IMG/VR virus record: IMGVR_UViG_3300005563_000072
Location: 1-33,398 of that record
DNA length: 33,398 bases
DNA from: a virus
Strand: one strand, 5' to 3'
The position numbers were made by a program, and so were the translations under genes. Of the stretch, positions 18,400-26,462 are shown one piece after another; the stretch's first letter is position 1, and each line of letters opens with the position of its first letter. The notes beneath the pieces were generated by a model that had not been told where the DNA came from, did not search any database, and saw only the letters and a list, made by a program, of their open reading frames with translations.

Positions 18400-18831
18400 A
18401 TGGGCATTAAAGCCACTGATCTAAATATTCTGTCACCTACTGGACCAACTGCAACAATCCCAGTAAATAAAGACCGCCGCGCTGTATTTTTTCAGGTTAC
18501 GCGGACACTGACAGCTAATACCCCAAAAATTGTATTGCCGGGAGATGCAAGTCTAACTGGTATTACTATTTTTGCATCTACTAATTCTAATGCAGGTACT
18601 ACTGCAACAGTTACTATTACTGCATCAAATAACGGTGGTGTATTTTCCACAGGTACAGTCAATCTTTTGACTAATGGTGCAACTACTGGGGCTGTTCAAA
18701 TGTCTGCCCTCCCTAATTTGGAAAATATTCCGATTAATGGAGATATTATTATTTCTGCGGTTTATGCAGAAACCGGAACTGCTTCCAGTGCGGGCGGACC
18801 TTGGAATTTTGAAGTTAATTTTGTACGTTAA
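18400..18831 (+). CDS. Beta-rich structural protein, 143 aa
   Basis: Unrecognised Thr/Ala/Asn-rich protein after the capsid terminator, with GAGG upstream of the ATG. Strands such as ATVTITASNNGGVFSTGT and GDIIISAVYAETG suggest an Ig-like or jelly-roll domain, common in minor head or appendage proteins. It has a short N-terminal segment (MGIKATDLNILSP). It lies between two terminator-like hairpins (18342-18388 and 18834-18860). Virion location is inferred. Confidence 0.65.
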   Translation: MGIKATDLNILSPTGPTATIPVNKDRRAVFFQVTRTLTANTPKIVLPGDASLTGITIFASTNSNAGTTATVTITASNNGGVFSTGTVNLLTNGATTGAVQMSALPNLENIPINGDIIISAVYAETGTASSAGGPWNFEVNFVR

Positions 18832-18833
18832 TA

Positions 18834-18860
18834 GGTTGGGGGTTCGCCCCCTTCCTTTTT
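18834..18860 (+). terminator. GGGGG-TTCG-CCCCC terminator
   Basis: Five G (18838-18842), TTCG tetraloop, five C (18847-18851), then TTCCTTTTT. Directly after the 143-residue gene; probably a second intrinsic terminator in the structural operon. Confidence 0.7.
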
Positions 18861-18870
18861 GGAGAAACCT

Positions 18871-19182
18871 ATGATGATGTATATTCGCCCCTTTTATGCA
18901 AAAGGGCCAACAGTTAGTGTAGCTGTTAACGTTGCTTCTGCACAAACTGCCATTACTAATGCAGGTGTTGGAACACAGTCTATTCGCCTTGTTAATGTGG
19001 GTAGCACCGTTGCTTTTTTTAAATTAGGAAAAGATAGCACTGTGACCGCGGCACTCACGGATACTCCTTTGCTTCCTAATAGTGAAAAAGTATTTCTGCT
19101 CCCAAATGACATGACCAATATTGCAGTAATCTCGGCTAGCGCAGGAGGAACACTTTACGCTACAACCGGGGAATCGGTTTAA
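18871..19182 (+). CDS. Beta-rich structural protein, 103 aa
   Basis: I start it at the first of three ATGs (18871), six bases after GGAG; a TTG at 18859 overlaps that site. A short N-terminus (MMMYIRPFYAKGP) precedes a compact beta-rich domain (VNVASAQTAITNAGVGTQSIRLVNVGS, then LPNDMTNIAVISAS). Similar small domains occur in phage head-associated and fibre-attachment proteins. Coupled by TAATG to the next gene. Function not known. Confidence 0.6.
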   Translation: MMMYIRPFYAKGPTVSVAVNVASAQTAITNAGVGTQSIRLVNVGSTVAFFKLGKDSTVTAALTDTPLLPNSEKVFLLPNDMTNIAVISASAGGTLYATTGESV

Positions 19183-20105
19183 TGGTTTATTCCTATGTAT
19201 ATGGTGTATCAGACCTTGCAGCCTTAAAAGCAGAGTACCCTACAAATGGGACGTTAGTTATTCTATTAGGTCCGAACTTTCCCGTTGAAGATGCAGAAGC
19301 AATCTATGTATGGAATTCTACATCTACTGATACTCCAGATGACGCAGAATATATTTTACCAAATTTTCCAGCTTTTGCGACCACAGGCCGTTGGCAAAAA
19401 ATAGACCCTCCTGCTGCAATTCAAATGAATGCAGATTGGAGTGCTAACTCCGGTGTTACGGCTATTTTGAATAAACCCACTAATGTGTCTTCTTTTACGA
19501 ATGACGCAGGATATCTAAATTCAGCGGGCTTATCCGGTACTCTTGCCAATTATGTTACCACAGTATCACTGGCTTCTATTTTGGCTAGTTATGCAAGTGC
19601 TTCCTCGGTTTCTACCGGTTTGAGTGGTAAACTTAATATTCCTACAGGAACAACAGCACAGTACATGCGGGGAGATGGCAGCCTTGCTTCATTCCCATCT
19701 ATTCCAGCAGCGCAAGTAAATGCGGATTGGAATGCTGGTTCTGGTGTAGCACAGGTGTTAAATAAGCCTACACTTGGTCGAGCAATTGTAGGAACTACAG
19801 AAAAGACCGGCTCTTTTAGGATTTATAAAAATGCTACTGTTGCAAGTGGTATAGCCACATTTCATCTTACTGTAGATGGCACCTCAACAGGAGCTGCTTT
19901 ATTTACAGAAGTTTATGATGACAGTGTGCAATTAATTGTTAATGATCCTTTGGCTTCATATCAAATTGGTTGGGCATTTAGTAATTCAAACAAAACCATC
20001 ACGGCCACTGCTAATAAGTTAACTACTGCTAATATCTTAACTGGACTTTTAGGTCAAGCACAGGCCAATGGTGCTACTGTAAAACTTATTGTAGAAGGGC
20101 GTTAG
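19182..20105 (+). CDS. Fibre-like structural protein with NADWN-type repeats
   Basis: A 307-residue protein with two copies of a repeat common in phage fibres: MNADWSANSGVTAILNKPT near residue 81 and VNADWNAGSGVAQVLNKPT near residue 179, separated by a Ser/Ala/Leu-rich stretch that looks like a coiled or triple-helical shaft. The N-terminus (YVYGVSDLAALKAEYPTNG) is a small domain that could attach to the virion, and the C-terminus is beta-rich. It is likely a head or tail fibre. Whether it touches the host receptor is unknown. Confidence 0.7.
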   Translation: MVYSYVYGVSDLAALKAEYPTNGTLVILLGPNFPVEDAEAIYVWNSTSTDTPDDAEYILPNFPAFATTGRWQKIDPPAAIQMNADWSANSGVTAILNKPTNVSSFTNDAGYLNSAGLSGTLANYVTTVSLASILASYASASSVSTGLSGKLNIPTGTTAQYMRGDGSLASFPSIPAAQVNADWNAGSGVAQVLNKPTLGRAIVGTTEKTGSFRIYKNATVASGIATFHLTVDGTSTGAALFTEVYDDSVQLIVNDPLASYQIGWAFSNSNKTITATANKLTTANILTGLLGQAQANGATVKLIVEGR

Positions 20106-20109
20106 TATT

Positions 20110-20712
20110 ATGAAGACGTACTTTTTAAATGGTAGCTGGAATGTTGTTTGCGATGTTTGCGGCTTCCGTTTTAAGTCCGTGGATATTGTACGACGTTGGG
20201 ATGGGGCCATGACATGTAGATCATGTTATGAACCCCGCCATCCCCAAGATTTTATTAGAGTTAGAGATGAACGTGTATCTGTGCCATTTACAAGGCCAGA
20301 AGCAGATGTGTTTGTTTCTATAAATACTGTTATTCATATTAAAGATGAAATCGAACTTCTTGAATCTTTAAACAAAGTTAGTCAGTATGTACGGCGCATT
20401 CCAGCAATTGATGATTATTTTGAACCATTAATTCCACTAAATAGGCCGCTAAATACCTTTGCTTTAAATGGTGATGCTCTTGGAGGTAACGGTATTCCTT
20501 CGGGTCTTAGTGATGAAACAATTACTGTTAGCGATAGCATATCATCTAGACCAAATAAACCTGTTAGCGATGCCACCACATTATCTGAGAACTTAGTCAT
20601 TCTATCTGGAAAAGGTATTAATGACAATGAAGTAATTACAGAAACACTAACTTATTCTCTACCAACACAATTTGTTTTGGATGGAGATGTTTTAAATAAT
20701 AGGACACTATAA
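20110..20712 (+). CDS. Structural protein with N-terminal zinc ribbon
   Basis: A 200-residue protein starting with a zinc-ribbon-like unit: CDVC (14-17) and CRSC (36-39), followed by YEPRHPQDFIRVR, a signature seen in virion proteins of several phages. The remaining part is acidic, with strand-like repeats (LSDETITVSDSISS, LSENLVILSGKG). It sits between fibre-like genes and is TAATG-coupled to the next gene. A structural zinc site in a tail or appendage connector is plausible; no enzymatic motif is seen. Confidence 0.65.
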   Translation: MKTYFLNGSWNVVCDVCGFRFKSVDIVRRWDGAMTCRSCYEPRHPQDFIRVRDERVSVPFTRPEADVFVSINTVIHIKDEIELLESLNKVSQYVRRIPAIDDYFEPLIPLNRPLNTFALNGDALGGNGIPSGLSDETITVSDSISSRPNKPVSDATTLSENLVILSGKGINDNEVITETLTYSLPTQFVLDGDVLNNRTL

Positions 20713-21152
20713 TGGTAAATGATAACCAAGTAGTTACTGGACAATTGTCATGGGTACTTCGTGATGAATTCGGTAATGTTAAAGAAAGTAAGACGGGACC
20801 AAATCTAATAGTAACGGTGGGCAAAGCACTTCTAGCAAGTCTTCTCGCAGGAACTAGTTCCACTATTATGACAGAAATGGCTATTGGATCGTCTTCGACT
20901 GCCCCTGCTGTCACTGATACAGCCCTAGTCTCTGAGTTAGCCCGAGTTCCTTTTACAAGCACTACTCCAGTGAGTAACGTTGTTACTTACATTGCTAATT
21001 TTGGAATTGGTATAGGCACGGGAACCATTCAAGAAACAGGCTTGTTTTCTGCACACGTTGCTGGAACTATGCTGTCTCGTAGCACTAGTATTAACGTTGT
21101 GAAAGCATCCGGGGATACTCTGCAAATCACTTGGACCATTACATTTAATTAA
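20712..21152 (+). CDS. Tail/appendage protein, 146 aa
   Basis: A protein of a pattern frequent in phage fibre regions: an N-terminal strand (QLSWVLRDEFGNVKESKTGPNLIVTVGKALLASLL), MTEMAIGSSSTAPAVTDTAL, then a beta-rich part with QETGLFSAHVAGTMLSRS. This resembles small baseplate- or fibre-associated proteins containing the sequence MAIGTG.. followed by ETGLF. Exact role unknown. It is coupled to the preceding gene by TAATG and ends three bases before the next. Confidence 0.65.
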   Translation: MVNDNQVVTGQLSWVLRDEFGNVKESKTGPNLIVTVGKALLASLLAGTSSTIMTEMAIGSSSTAPAVTDTALVSELARVPFTSTTPVSNVVTYIANFGIGIGTGTIQETGLFSAHVAGTMLSRSTSINVVKASGDTLQITWTITFN

Positions 21153-21154
21153 TT

Positions 21155-22246
21155 ATGCCACAACTACAACAATTTACTAATAATGCCTCTGGAGTTTTGG
21201 CATCAAGTATTAGTGCAGGAAGTACCTCTATTACCCTTTCGGCTGGACAAGGGATTCTTTTTCCGGCTATTACTGGAACACAGTTTTTTGTTGCAACTCT
21301 TAAAGACACCGGAACGGGTCTTTTGGAAATTGTAAAAGTTACTGCCCGTTCTGGTGATACCGTAACAGTAATTCGAGGCCAAGAAGGAACATCCGCAAGT
21401 GGTTTTCCTACTGGTAGCGTTTTTGAGCTGCGACCAACAAAGCAAGCATTCGATAATATCTATGCAATGTTTTTGGCTCTTACAGCACAATTAGCGACTT
21501 ATGGGCAAGCTCGATTAATTAAGAGTGGGTCTAACATTGTACTGACTCCATATAACGGAAACAACATTATCATTGCAGGTGCCCCACAATCTATTCCATC
21601 GGCAGGTGTCAGCCTCGCACCAACCGGCCTTACTGTAGGTACTTTATACTATATTTATGCCTATATGAATGGGACCACAATGACTCTGGAAGCTTCCACA
21701 ACCGGACATTCTCAAGATACTAGTACCGGTGTGGAAATTAAAACAGGAGATTCTACTCGTAGCTTGGTTGGCATGGTTCGACCTATCACAGGTCCAGCTT
21801 TTGCTGATACCGCTACACAACGCTTTGTCCGTAGTTGGTTTAACGATCCCGGTGTGGGTCTTAATGGCATCTTGAGTACAGATACATCTTACGCTTCCGC
21901 AGCCTATGCCGAAATTGCGACGTCACTTAGAGTGGAATTTTTGAACTGGGTAAACGAAGTTGTAAACGCCTTTATCAGTGGTTCTGTGTATAACAATGGA
22001 GCTACAAACTCTAGTTATACGGGTTTAGGATTTGATGTAACAAATAATCCAGAAGCCGGACTTAACTTGGCGCAATCAGCTGCTGCATCGGCAGCGTGTC
22101 CAGTTTCAACAGGTGTTACTAAAATTGGACTTGCAGAAGGCTACCATTACGTGACCGGCATCGGAAAACCGACAGCAGGAACTACTACATGGCTGGGCGC
22201 TCCTCGCGCGGAAGGATGCCAAATTAACGTTTATATTAAAAAATAA
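21155..22246 (+). CDS. Tail fibre or tail appendage protein
   Basis: A 363-residue protein. Residues 1-95 form a small beta domain (ITLSAGQGILFPAI, VTVIRGQEGTSA, FELRPTKQAFDN) found at the start of many phage tail fibre proteins, where it binds the next fibre segment or the tail. A middle helical stretch is followed by a beta-rich receptor-type C-terminus with aromatic and Gly/Thr-rich strands. It lies next to an SGNH esterase, so the two may act together on a surface polysaccharide. Host receptor unknown. Confidence 0.72.
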   Translation: MPQLQQFTNNASGVLASSISAGSTSITLSAGQGILFPAITGTQFFVATLKDTGTGLLEIVKVTARSGDTVTVIRGQEGTSASGFPTGSVFELRPTKQAFDNIYAMFLALTAQLATYGQARLIKSGSNIVLTPYNGNNIIIAGAPQSIPSAGVSLAPTGLTVGTLYYIYAYMNGTTMTLEASTTGHSQDTSTGVEIKTGDSTRSLVGMVRPITGPAFADTATQRFVRSWFNDPGVGLNGILSTDTSYASAAYAEIATSLRVEFLNWVNEVVNAFISGSVYNNGATNSSYTGLGFDVTNNPEAGLNLAQSAAASAACPVSTGVTKIGLAEGYHYVTGIGKPTAGTTTWLGAPRAEGCQINVYIKK

Positions 22247-22254
22247 AGGAACTC

Positions 22255-22947
22255 ATGACCCCAAAAGAACGAATTGAAGCCGGACTGAACACAACTATTT
22301 TGATTGTTGGAGATAGTCTTACCCCAGAAGAAAGTTATGGGTATCCATATCGGGTAGCAGAACTTCTAGGTATAAAATATCCAACAGCAAAAGTTATGAT
22401 TGAGATGCGTAGTTTTGATCTTACTCAACCATTGCCACCAGCATCTTGTATTCAAACTGGTACTGGAGGACCAACCATCACAATTATTCGTGACGGTGTT
22501 CCCGGCTCAACTTCTTTGCAGGCCATTAGTTCTCCTAGATTTGATCGTATTTTTAGTGAAACCCCAATTCATTTGTTTTCCATGTTTTTTGGAACAAATG
22601 ATTTCTTGCAAAGTTATGATAACAATAACTACATTTCCAATCTTGTCTTTTTAGGAAATACCGCTAAACAAACTTATGGAGCAGATGTAACAGTCATTAC
22701 TCCTGCATGGTACGGTAACTATCTAAATCTGGGAATTGCCGGATATGCTTCTCTAGCAAGATTGGCAGCATATAGGGGCGGATTTAAATGTGTTGACGCC
22801 TCAAAGATTTTTCAGCAACATTATCAATTAGGTAACGGTTTGTTTGGACAAGGTGACTGGTTTGCAGACCCCAATGATACTGTTCACTTTAGCCGCAATG
22901 GTCACTATGCCATTGCAGATGAGTTTATGCGTGTTAATTTTAGTTAA
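22255..22947 (+). CDS. SGNH/GDSL-family esterase (tail-associated deacetylase candidate)
   Basis: A 230-residue SGNH hydrolase. Blocks visible: VGDS with the catalytic Ser21, a Gly in GVPGST (81-86), FGTND (112-116) with Asn115, and DTVHF with Asp208 and His211. No signal peptide is present. Between tail fibre and holin genes it is most likely a virion or tail enzyme removing O-acetyl groups from capsule or O-antigen, as known for several phage SGNH proteins; substrate is inferred. AGGA precedes the ATG. Confidence 0.85.
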   Translation: MTPKERIEAGLNTTILIVGDSLTPEESYGYPYRVAELLGIKYPTAKVMIEMRSFDLTQPLPPASCIQTGTGGPTITIIRDGVPGSTSLQAISSPRFDRIFSETPIHLFSMFFGTNDFLQSYDNNNYISNLVFLGNTAKQTYGADVTVITPAWYGNYLNLGIAGYASLARLAAYRGGFKCVDASKIFQQHYQLGNGLFGQGDWFADPNDTVHFSRNGHYAIADEFMRVNFS

Positions 22948-22956
22948 GGATTAAAA

Positions 22957-23325
22957 ATGTCAGTCGAATCCGGAGGCGCACTGGGCGCTCTAATTTATAA
23001 GGTGGGCCTAATCAAACTTCTTGGATTCGGCTCTGCATTAATTGGTGCAGGAATCATGGCCGCAACGCGTCCACCAAAGAGTAGAAAAGAAATGTTTTAT
23101 CAGGCAGCCACTGCTTTAGGATGTTCTTTTTTATTTGGTGGTTTAGCTGTTCAGTGGTTCATGAATTGGCAAGTTTGGGCAGTTGGGTCTCTTGAAGCAA
23201 TCGTTGCAATTCATGGCCTATTGGGTGCTGTTTCTTGGGGTATTTTTGGAGCACTTGCTGTTCTTCGTGAGAAGTTTTCTAAAGACCCCATTCAGGTTGC
23301 CAAAGACGTTAAAGACATTTTGTAG
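22957..23325 (+). CDS. Holin (probable)
   Basis: A 122-residue membrane protein with three likely membrane helices: about residues 14-36 (a Gly/Leu-rich run), 50-68 (ATALGCSFLFGGLAVQWFM) and 72-103 (a longer segment with AIVAIHGLLGAVSWGIFGAL), and a charged C-terminal tail (REKFSKDPIQVAKDVKD). Size, topology and charged tail fit class I holins, which form the inner-membrane lesions that release the endolysin. It is embedded among tail genes, away from spanins and endolysin. AAGGA precedes the ATG. Confidence 0.75.
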   Translation: MSVESGGALGALIYKVGLIKLLGFGSALIGAGIMAATRPPKSRKEMFYQAATALGCSFLFGGLAVQWFMNWQVWAVGSLEAIVAIHGLLGAVSWGIFGALAVLREKFSKDPIQVAKDVKDIL

Positions 23326-23333
23326 GAACTATT

Positions 23334-24065
23334 ATGAGTACCAGCGGAGTAACAACCTTTGAATTAAACAGAGACCAAATTATTAACGCAGCCCTACGTA
23401 AAGTTGGGGCTGTTAGTGAAGGGCAGGCAGCCACCGCACAGAATATTATTGATGCGACTATTGCCTTAAATGCAATGCTCAAGGCATTTCAAGAAGAGGG
23501 GATGCCACTCTGGGCAATTAAGGAAACTATTTTTCCTTTAACTGCTACTCGCAAATATAATATCGGGCTTGGTCAGACAATCAATACCCCGGCCCCACTA
23601 AAAATTATTCAGGCCACATTACTGGATACAAACACAGATGCTCAAAATATTCTACCCATGAATATTTATACGCATTATGATTATAATTTACTGACAACCC
23701 AAGATTCTGCTGGATATCCAATTCACCTGATGTATGAGCCTTTGCTCCCGACCGGTGTGATTAATATCTGGCCTACGCCCGATCCGTATTCCATTCAATA
23801 CCGGCAAATTAGAATTGTTTACCAACGTCCATTTGAAGATTTTGTAGCTGCTACTGATACTCCAGATTTTCCTTCTTATTGGTCAGAAGCCCTAATTTAC
23901 GGGTTGGCTTGGAGATTGGCACCTGAATTTGGAGTGCCGATTCCTGACCGACAACTGATTTCAAAAGAAGCAACTTATCACTTGGATAAGGCTCTTTCCT
24001 TTGGAACGGAAGAAGGTAGTTTCAGTATTCAACCAAACTGGACTTATTTAGGATATGGATACTAA
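23334..24065 (+). CDS. P22 gp4-like head-tail adaptor / packaged-DNA stabilisation protein
   Basis: A 243-residue protein resembling the gp4 (tail accessory factor) family: an N-terminal helix pair with INAALRKVGAVSEGQAATAQNIIDATIALNAMLKAFQEEG, then IWPTPDP and YQRPFEDF and a final helical part including WSEALIYGLAWRLAPEFGVP. In P22 this ring docks under the portal and closes the channel after packaging. The next gene, the gp10-like hub, is its binding partner and is TAATG-coupled. Length is somewhat above P22 gp4. Confidence 0.85.
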   Translation: MSTSGVTTFELNRDQIINAALRKVGAVSEGQAATAQNIIDATIALNAMLKAFQEEGMPLWAIKETIFPLTATRKYNIGLGQTINTPAPLKIIQATLLDTNTDAQNILPMNIYTHYDYNLLTTQDSAGYPIHLMYEPLLPTGVINIWPTPDPYSIQYRQIRIVYQRPFEDFVAATDTPDFPSYWSEALIYGLAWRLAPEFGVPIPDRQLISKEATYHLDKALSFGTEEGSFSIQPNWTYLGYGY

Positions 24066-25516
24066 TGGCTTATACAAATACTCCCCAAGTCTCCACTTAT
24101 AAAACGCAGAGATTAACTTTAGTTGGTTCACCCCAACAGCGTAGTCCTAGTCCAACAAAAGATCAACGGTTTGTTAATCTCTATCCAGAATTAATTAAAT
24201 CCCCAATAACAGACGGTAAAAAGTACTACTTAAAAAAGCGTCCGGGATTAGATTATGTTACTACAATTATTCCCGGCGTTGCACGCGGCATTTATTATTA
24301 CAATGGTACTATTTATACGGTAATTGATAACCGCTTTTATGCTAACGGTACTCTTATTAATACTGTTGGGACTTCTACCGGTCCGGTAGGTTGGTGTGAA
24401 TATAATGGTGCTTATAATGCATTGATCATGCTCGATGGAGCAGTTGGCTGGGTTATTAAAGATGACGGGACTATTACCCAAATCTCTGACCCAGATTTTC
24501 CAACTCCGCATGTTCGTACACCAGTAGCTTTGGATGGCTACTTATTTGTTTGTAGAGACGGCACTGCCGACATTTATAATTCTGATTTAGATGATCCTCT
24601 ATCTTGGGACTCAGCCAACTTCATTAGTGCTGAGATGTTTCCAGATAAAATCACGGCATTAAGCAAAAACAACAACTATATTTACGCCGTTGGGACTGAG
24701 GCCGTCGAGTACTTCTACGACGCCGCGCTTACTACCGGCTCTCCTCTGGCTCGAAATGATTCTGCTGTTCAGCAATTCGGAAGTAAGGCCGCATTCACTG
24801 TTGTACAAACAGACAACGAGGTCATTCTTGTTGGAGATTCTGGTAATGGTGGTAATGTTGTTTGGGTTATTGATGGTTTTAAAGCAACTGATGTTTCTAT
24901 CGAGCCCATCAAAGAAGCTCTAGATGCAGAGTTTGATGAAATTGCAAATGCTACAGCAATGTGCTTGCGTATTTCCGGGCACAAGTTTTATATTCTAACG
25001 TTAGCAATTTCTCGCAGAAATTTGGTATACGACTTTGATGAGAAAATGTGGAGTGAGTGGTTTTTTGGAACCCCAGAGAATCCGTTCTTTGTTCCTTTTG
25101 CTACCGATAGTAAGCAAGGTTATCCATACTTATTGCACGGTCTAACAGGCGCTGTTTTGAGAATGCTGGAAGAACAGTATGTAGATGAGCCTGATGTTTC
25201 TACTACGCTAGATATTATTTGTACTGCAACTACTGTTAAATTGGATTTTGAGACCATTAATAGAAAGTTTATGTATCGTTTATCTTTGGTTGGGGATAGC
25301 CCTAATAATAATACCAATTGCCCAATTTCTGTACAATGGTCTGATGATGACTATAATACGTGGTCTCCAATACGAACATTAAATCTAAATGGTGTTATGC
25401 CCGCTATAACAAGGTTAGGTACTTTCCGTAGGCGTGCCTTTAAGTTTACTTTTGCTCAACCATATTTGCTACGTTTGGAAGCAATTGAAGTAGATATTAA
25501 CGTAGGAGGAACATAA
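24065..25516 (+). CDS. P22 gp10-like tail hub / packaged-DNA stabilisation protein
   Basis: A 483-residue beta-propeller-like protein of the gp10 family: QRFVNLYPEL (near 39-48), KRPGLDYV, repeated blades such as GIYYYNGTIYTVIDNRFYANG, a central AVGTEAVEYFYDAA, and the conserved RNLVYDFDEKMWSEW. In P22 the hexamer plugs the tail tube beneath gp4 and holds tailspikes. Length is close to P22 gp10. It is TAATG-coupled to both neighbours, so gp4-like, hub and the next protein are probably made in matched amounts. Confidence 0.88.
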   Translation: MAYTNTPQVSTYKTQRLTLVGSPQQRSPSPTKDQRFVNLYPELIKSPITDGKKYYLKKRPGLDYVTTIIPGVARGIYYYNGTIYTVIDNRFYANGTLINTVGTSTGPVGWCEYNGAYNALIMLDGAVGWVIKDDGTITQISDPDFPTPHVRTPVALDGYLFVCRDGTADIYNSDLDDPLSWDSANFISAEMFPDKITALSKNNNYIYAVGTEAVEYFYDAALTTGSPLARNDSAVQQFGSKAAFTVVQTDNEVILVGDSGNGGNVVWVIDGFKATDVSIEPIKEALDAEFDEIANATAMCLRISGHKFYILTLAISRRNLVYDFDEKMWSEWFFGTPENPFFVPFATDSKQGYPYLLHGLTGAVLRMLEEQYVDEPDVSTTLDIICTATTVKLDFETINRKFMYRLSLVGDSPNNNTNCPISVQWSDDDYNTWSPIRTLNLNGVMPAITRLGTFRRRAFKFTFAQPYLLRLEAIEVDINVGGT

Positions 25517-26019
25517 TGGCCGGAGGACTTCCACCACCACCAACCAAAGCCGCTTCTGGAGATTTTGCTTGGATTGACTGGTATAATAAATTAAATGACC
25601 AGCTTAATAAGACTGGCTCTATTGATTGGAGTGTTGTTAATAAGGCTGGTTCCAGTATCGCAGATATTCAGGACAAGCGACATAACTTGCTAACTAGTAT
25701 TCAGGGCGGAACAACTAATGAGTACTATCATCTAACTGCTGCTCAGTATGCAAGTATTGGTATCGGTGCTCATAATTCCTTATCTAGTATTCAAGGTGGC
25801 AACGTAACAGAGCGGTATCATTTTACTAACTCTGAACATACAGCATTACAAAATCTTATCGGAAATACGGTGACAACTACGTTTTTTACAAAGTCATCTG
25901 ATCCGACAACAACCGATATTACCTCCGGTAAATTTGCCGTATATAAAAACACAACCTCTGGCCTACTTAAATTATGGGGTAATGATGGGGGCACATTAAA
26001 ATCTGTAACCTTAACTTAA
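25516..26019 (+). CDS. Tail-associated protein with SIQGG repeats
   Basis: A 167-residue protein after the tail hub. It starts with a Pro-rich segment (GGLPPPPTKAASGDFAW), suggesting attachment to a partner, and has two copies of a fibre-type repeat, SIQGGTTNEYYHLTAAQY and SIQGGNVTERYHFTNSEH. This repeat is common in trimeric phage fibres. The C-terminus is a small beta domain (KFAVYKNTTSGLLKLWGND). A tail needle or short fibre role is likely; the exact role is inferred. Confidence 0.65.
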   Translation: MAGGLPPPPTKAASGDFAWIDWYNKLNDQLNKTGSIDWSVVNKAGSSIADIQDKRHNLLTSIQGGTTNEYYHLTAAQYASIGIGAHNSLSSIQGGNVTERYHFTNSEHTALQNLIGNTVTTTFFTKSSDPTTTDITSGKFAVYKNTTSGLLKLWGNDGGTLKSVTLT

Positions 26020-26020
26020 T

Positions 26021-26458
26021 ATGACATACTCTATTTCACATGCAACAGAGGCCGATCTTCCTGTTTTACTTGGAATGGCAAAAGAATTTATTGAGTACTT
26101 AAATAACCCATATTCTGAATGGCACGAGGAATCTATGATTTATCGTCTTTTAGATATCATGAAACACTTTTTTATTCTTGTAAAAAAGGATGGCGAGATT
26201 GTAGGAGCACTCGGGGCTTACATTTCTCCAAACATGTGGGACATTAGAAAATTACAGATTGAAGAATGTTTTTGGTGGGTAAATAAAGATGCAAGGCAAA
26301 CAAGAGCAGGTGCACTATTATTGTCGTACTTTTTAGCTGAATCAGAAAAAGCAAAACTTAAGCCTATTCTACATCTATTAAGTCATAGTGACGTTCGCCC
26401 GGAGACTTTAAAAAAACGTGGGTTAGTTCCCACAGAATCAACTTATTATATGGAATAA
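26021..26458 (+). CDS. GNAT-family N-acetyltransferase
   Basis: A 145-residue protein with GNAT fold signs: SISHATEADLPVLLGMAKEF at the start, a strand with VKKDGEIVGALGAYIS, ECFWWVNKDARQTRAGALLL with the RxxRAG loop where acetyl-CoA pyrophosphate binds, then a helix and LHLLSHSDVRPETLKKRGLVPTESTYYME. It sits among tail and ejection genes. GNAT proteins occur at this place in other podoviruses, but the acceptor is unknown: a virion protein, a host protein or a small molecule. Confidence 0.82.
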   Translation: MTYSISHATEADLPVLLGMAKEFIEYLNNPYSEWHEESMIYRLLDIMKHFFILVKKDGEIVGALGAYISPNMWDIRKLQIEECFWWVNKDARQTRAGALLLSYFLAESEKAKLKPILHLLSHSDVRPETLKKRGLVPTESTYYME

Positions 26459-26462
26459 TTAT

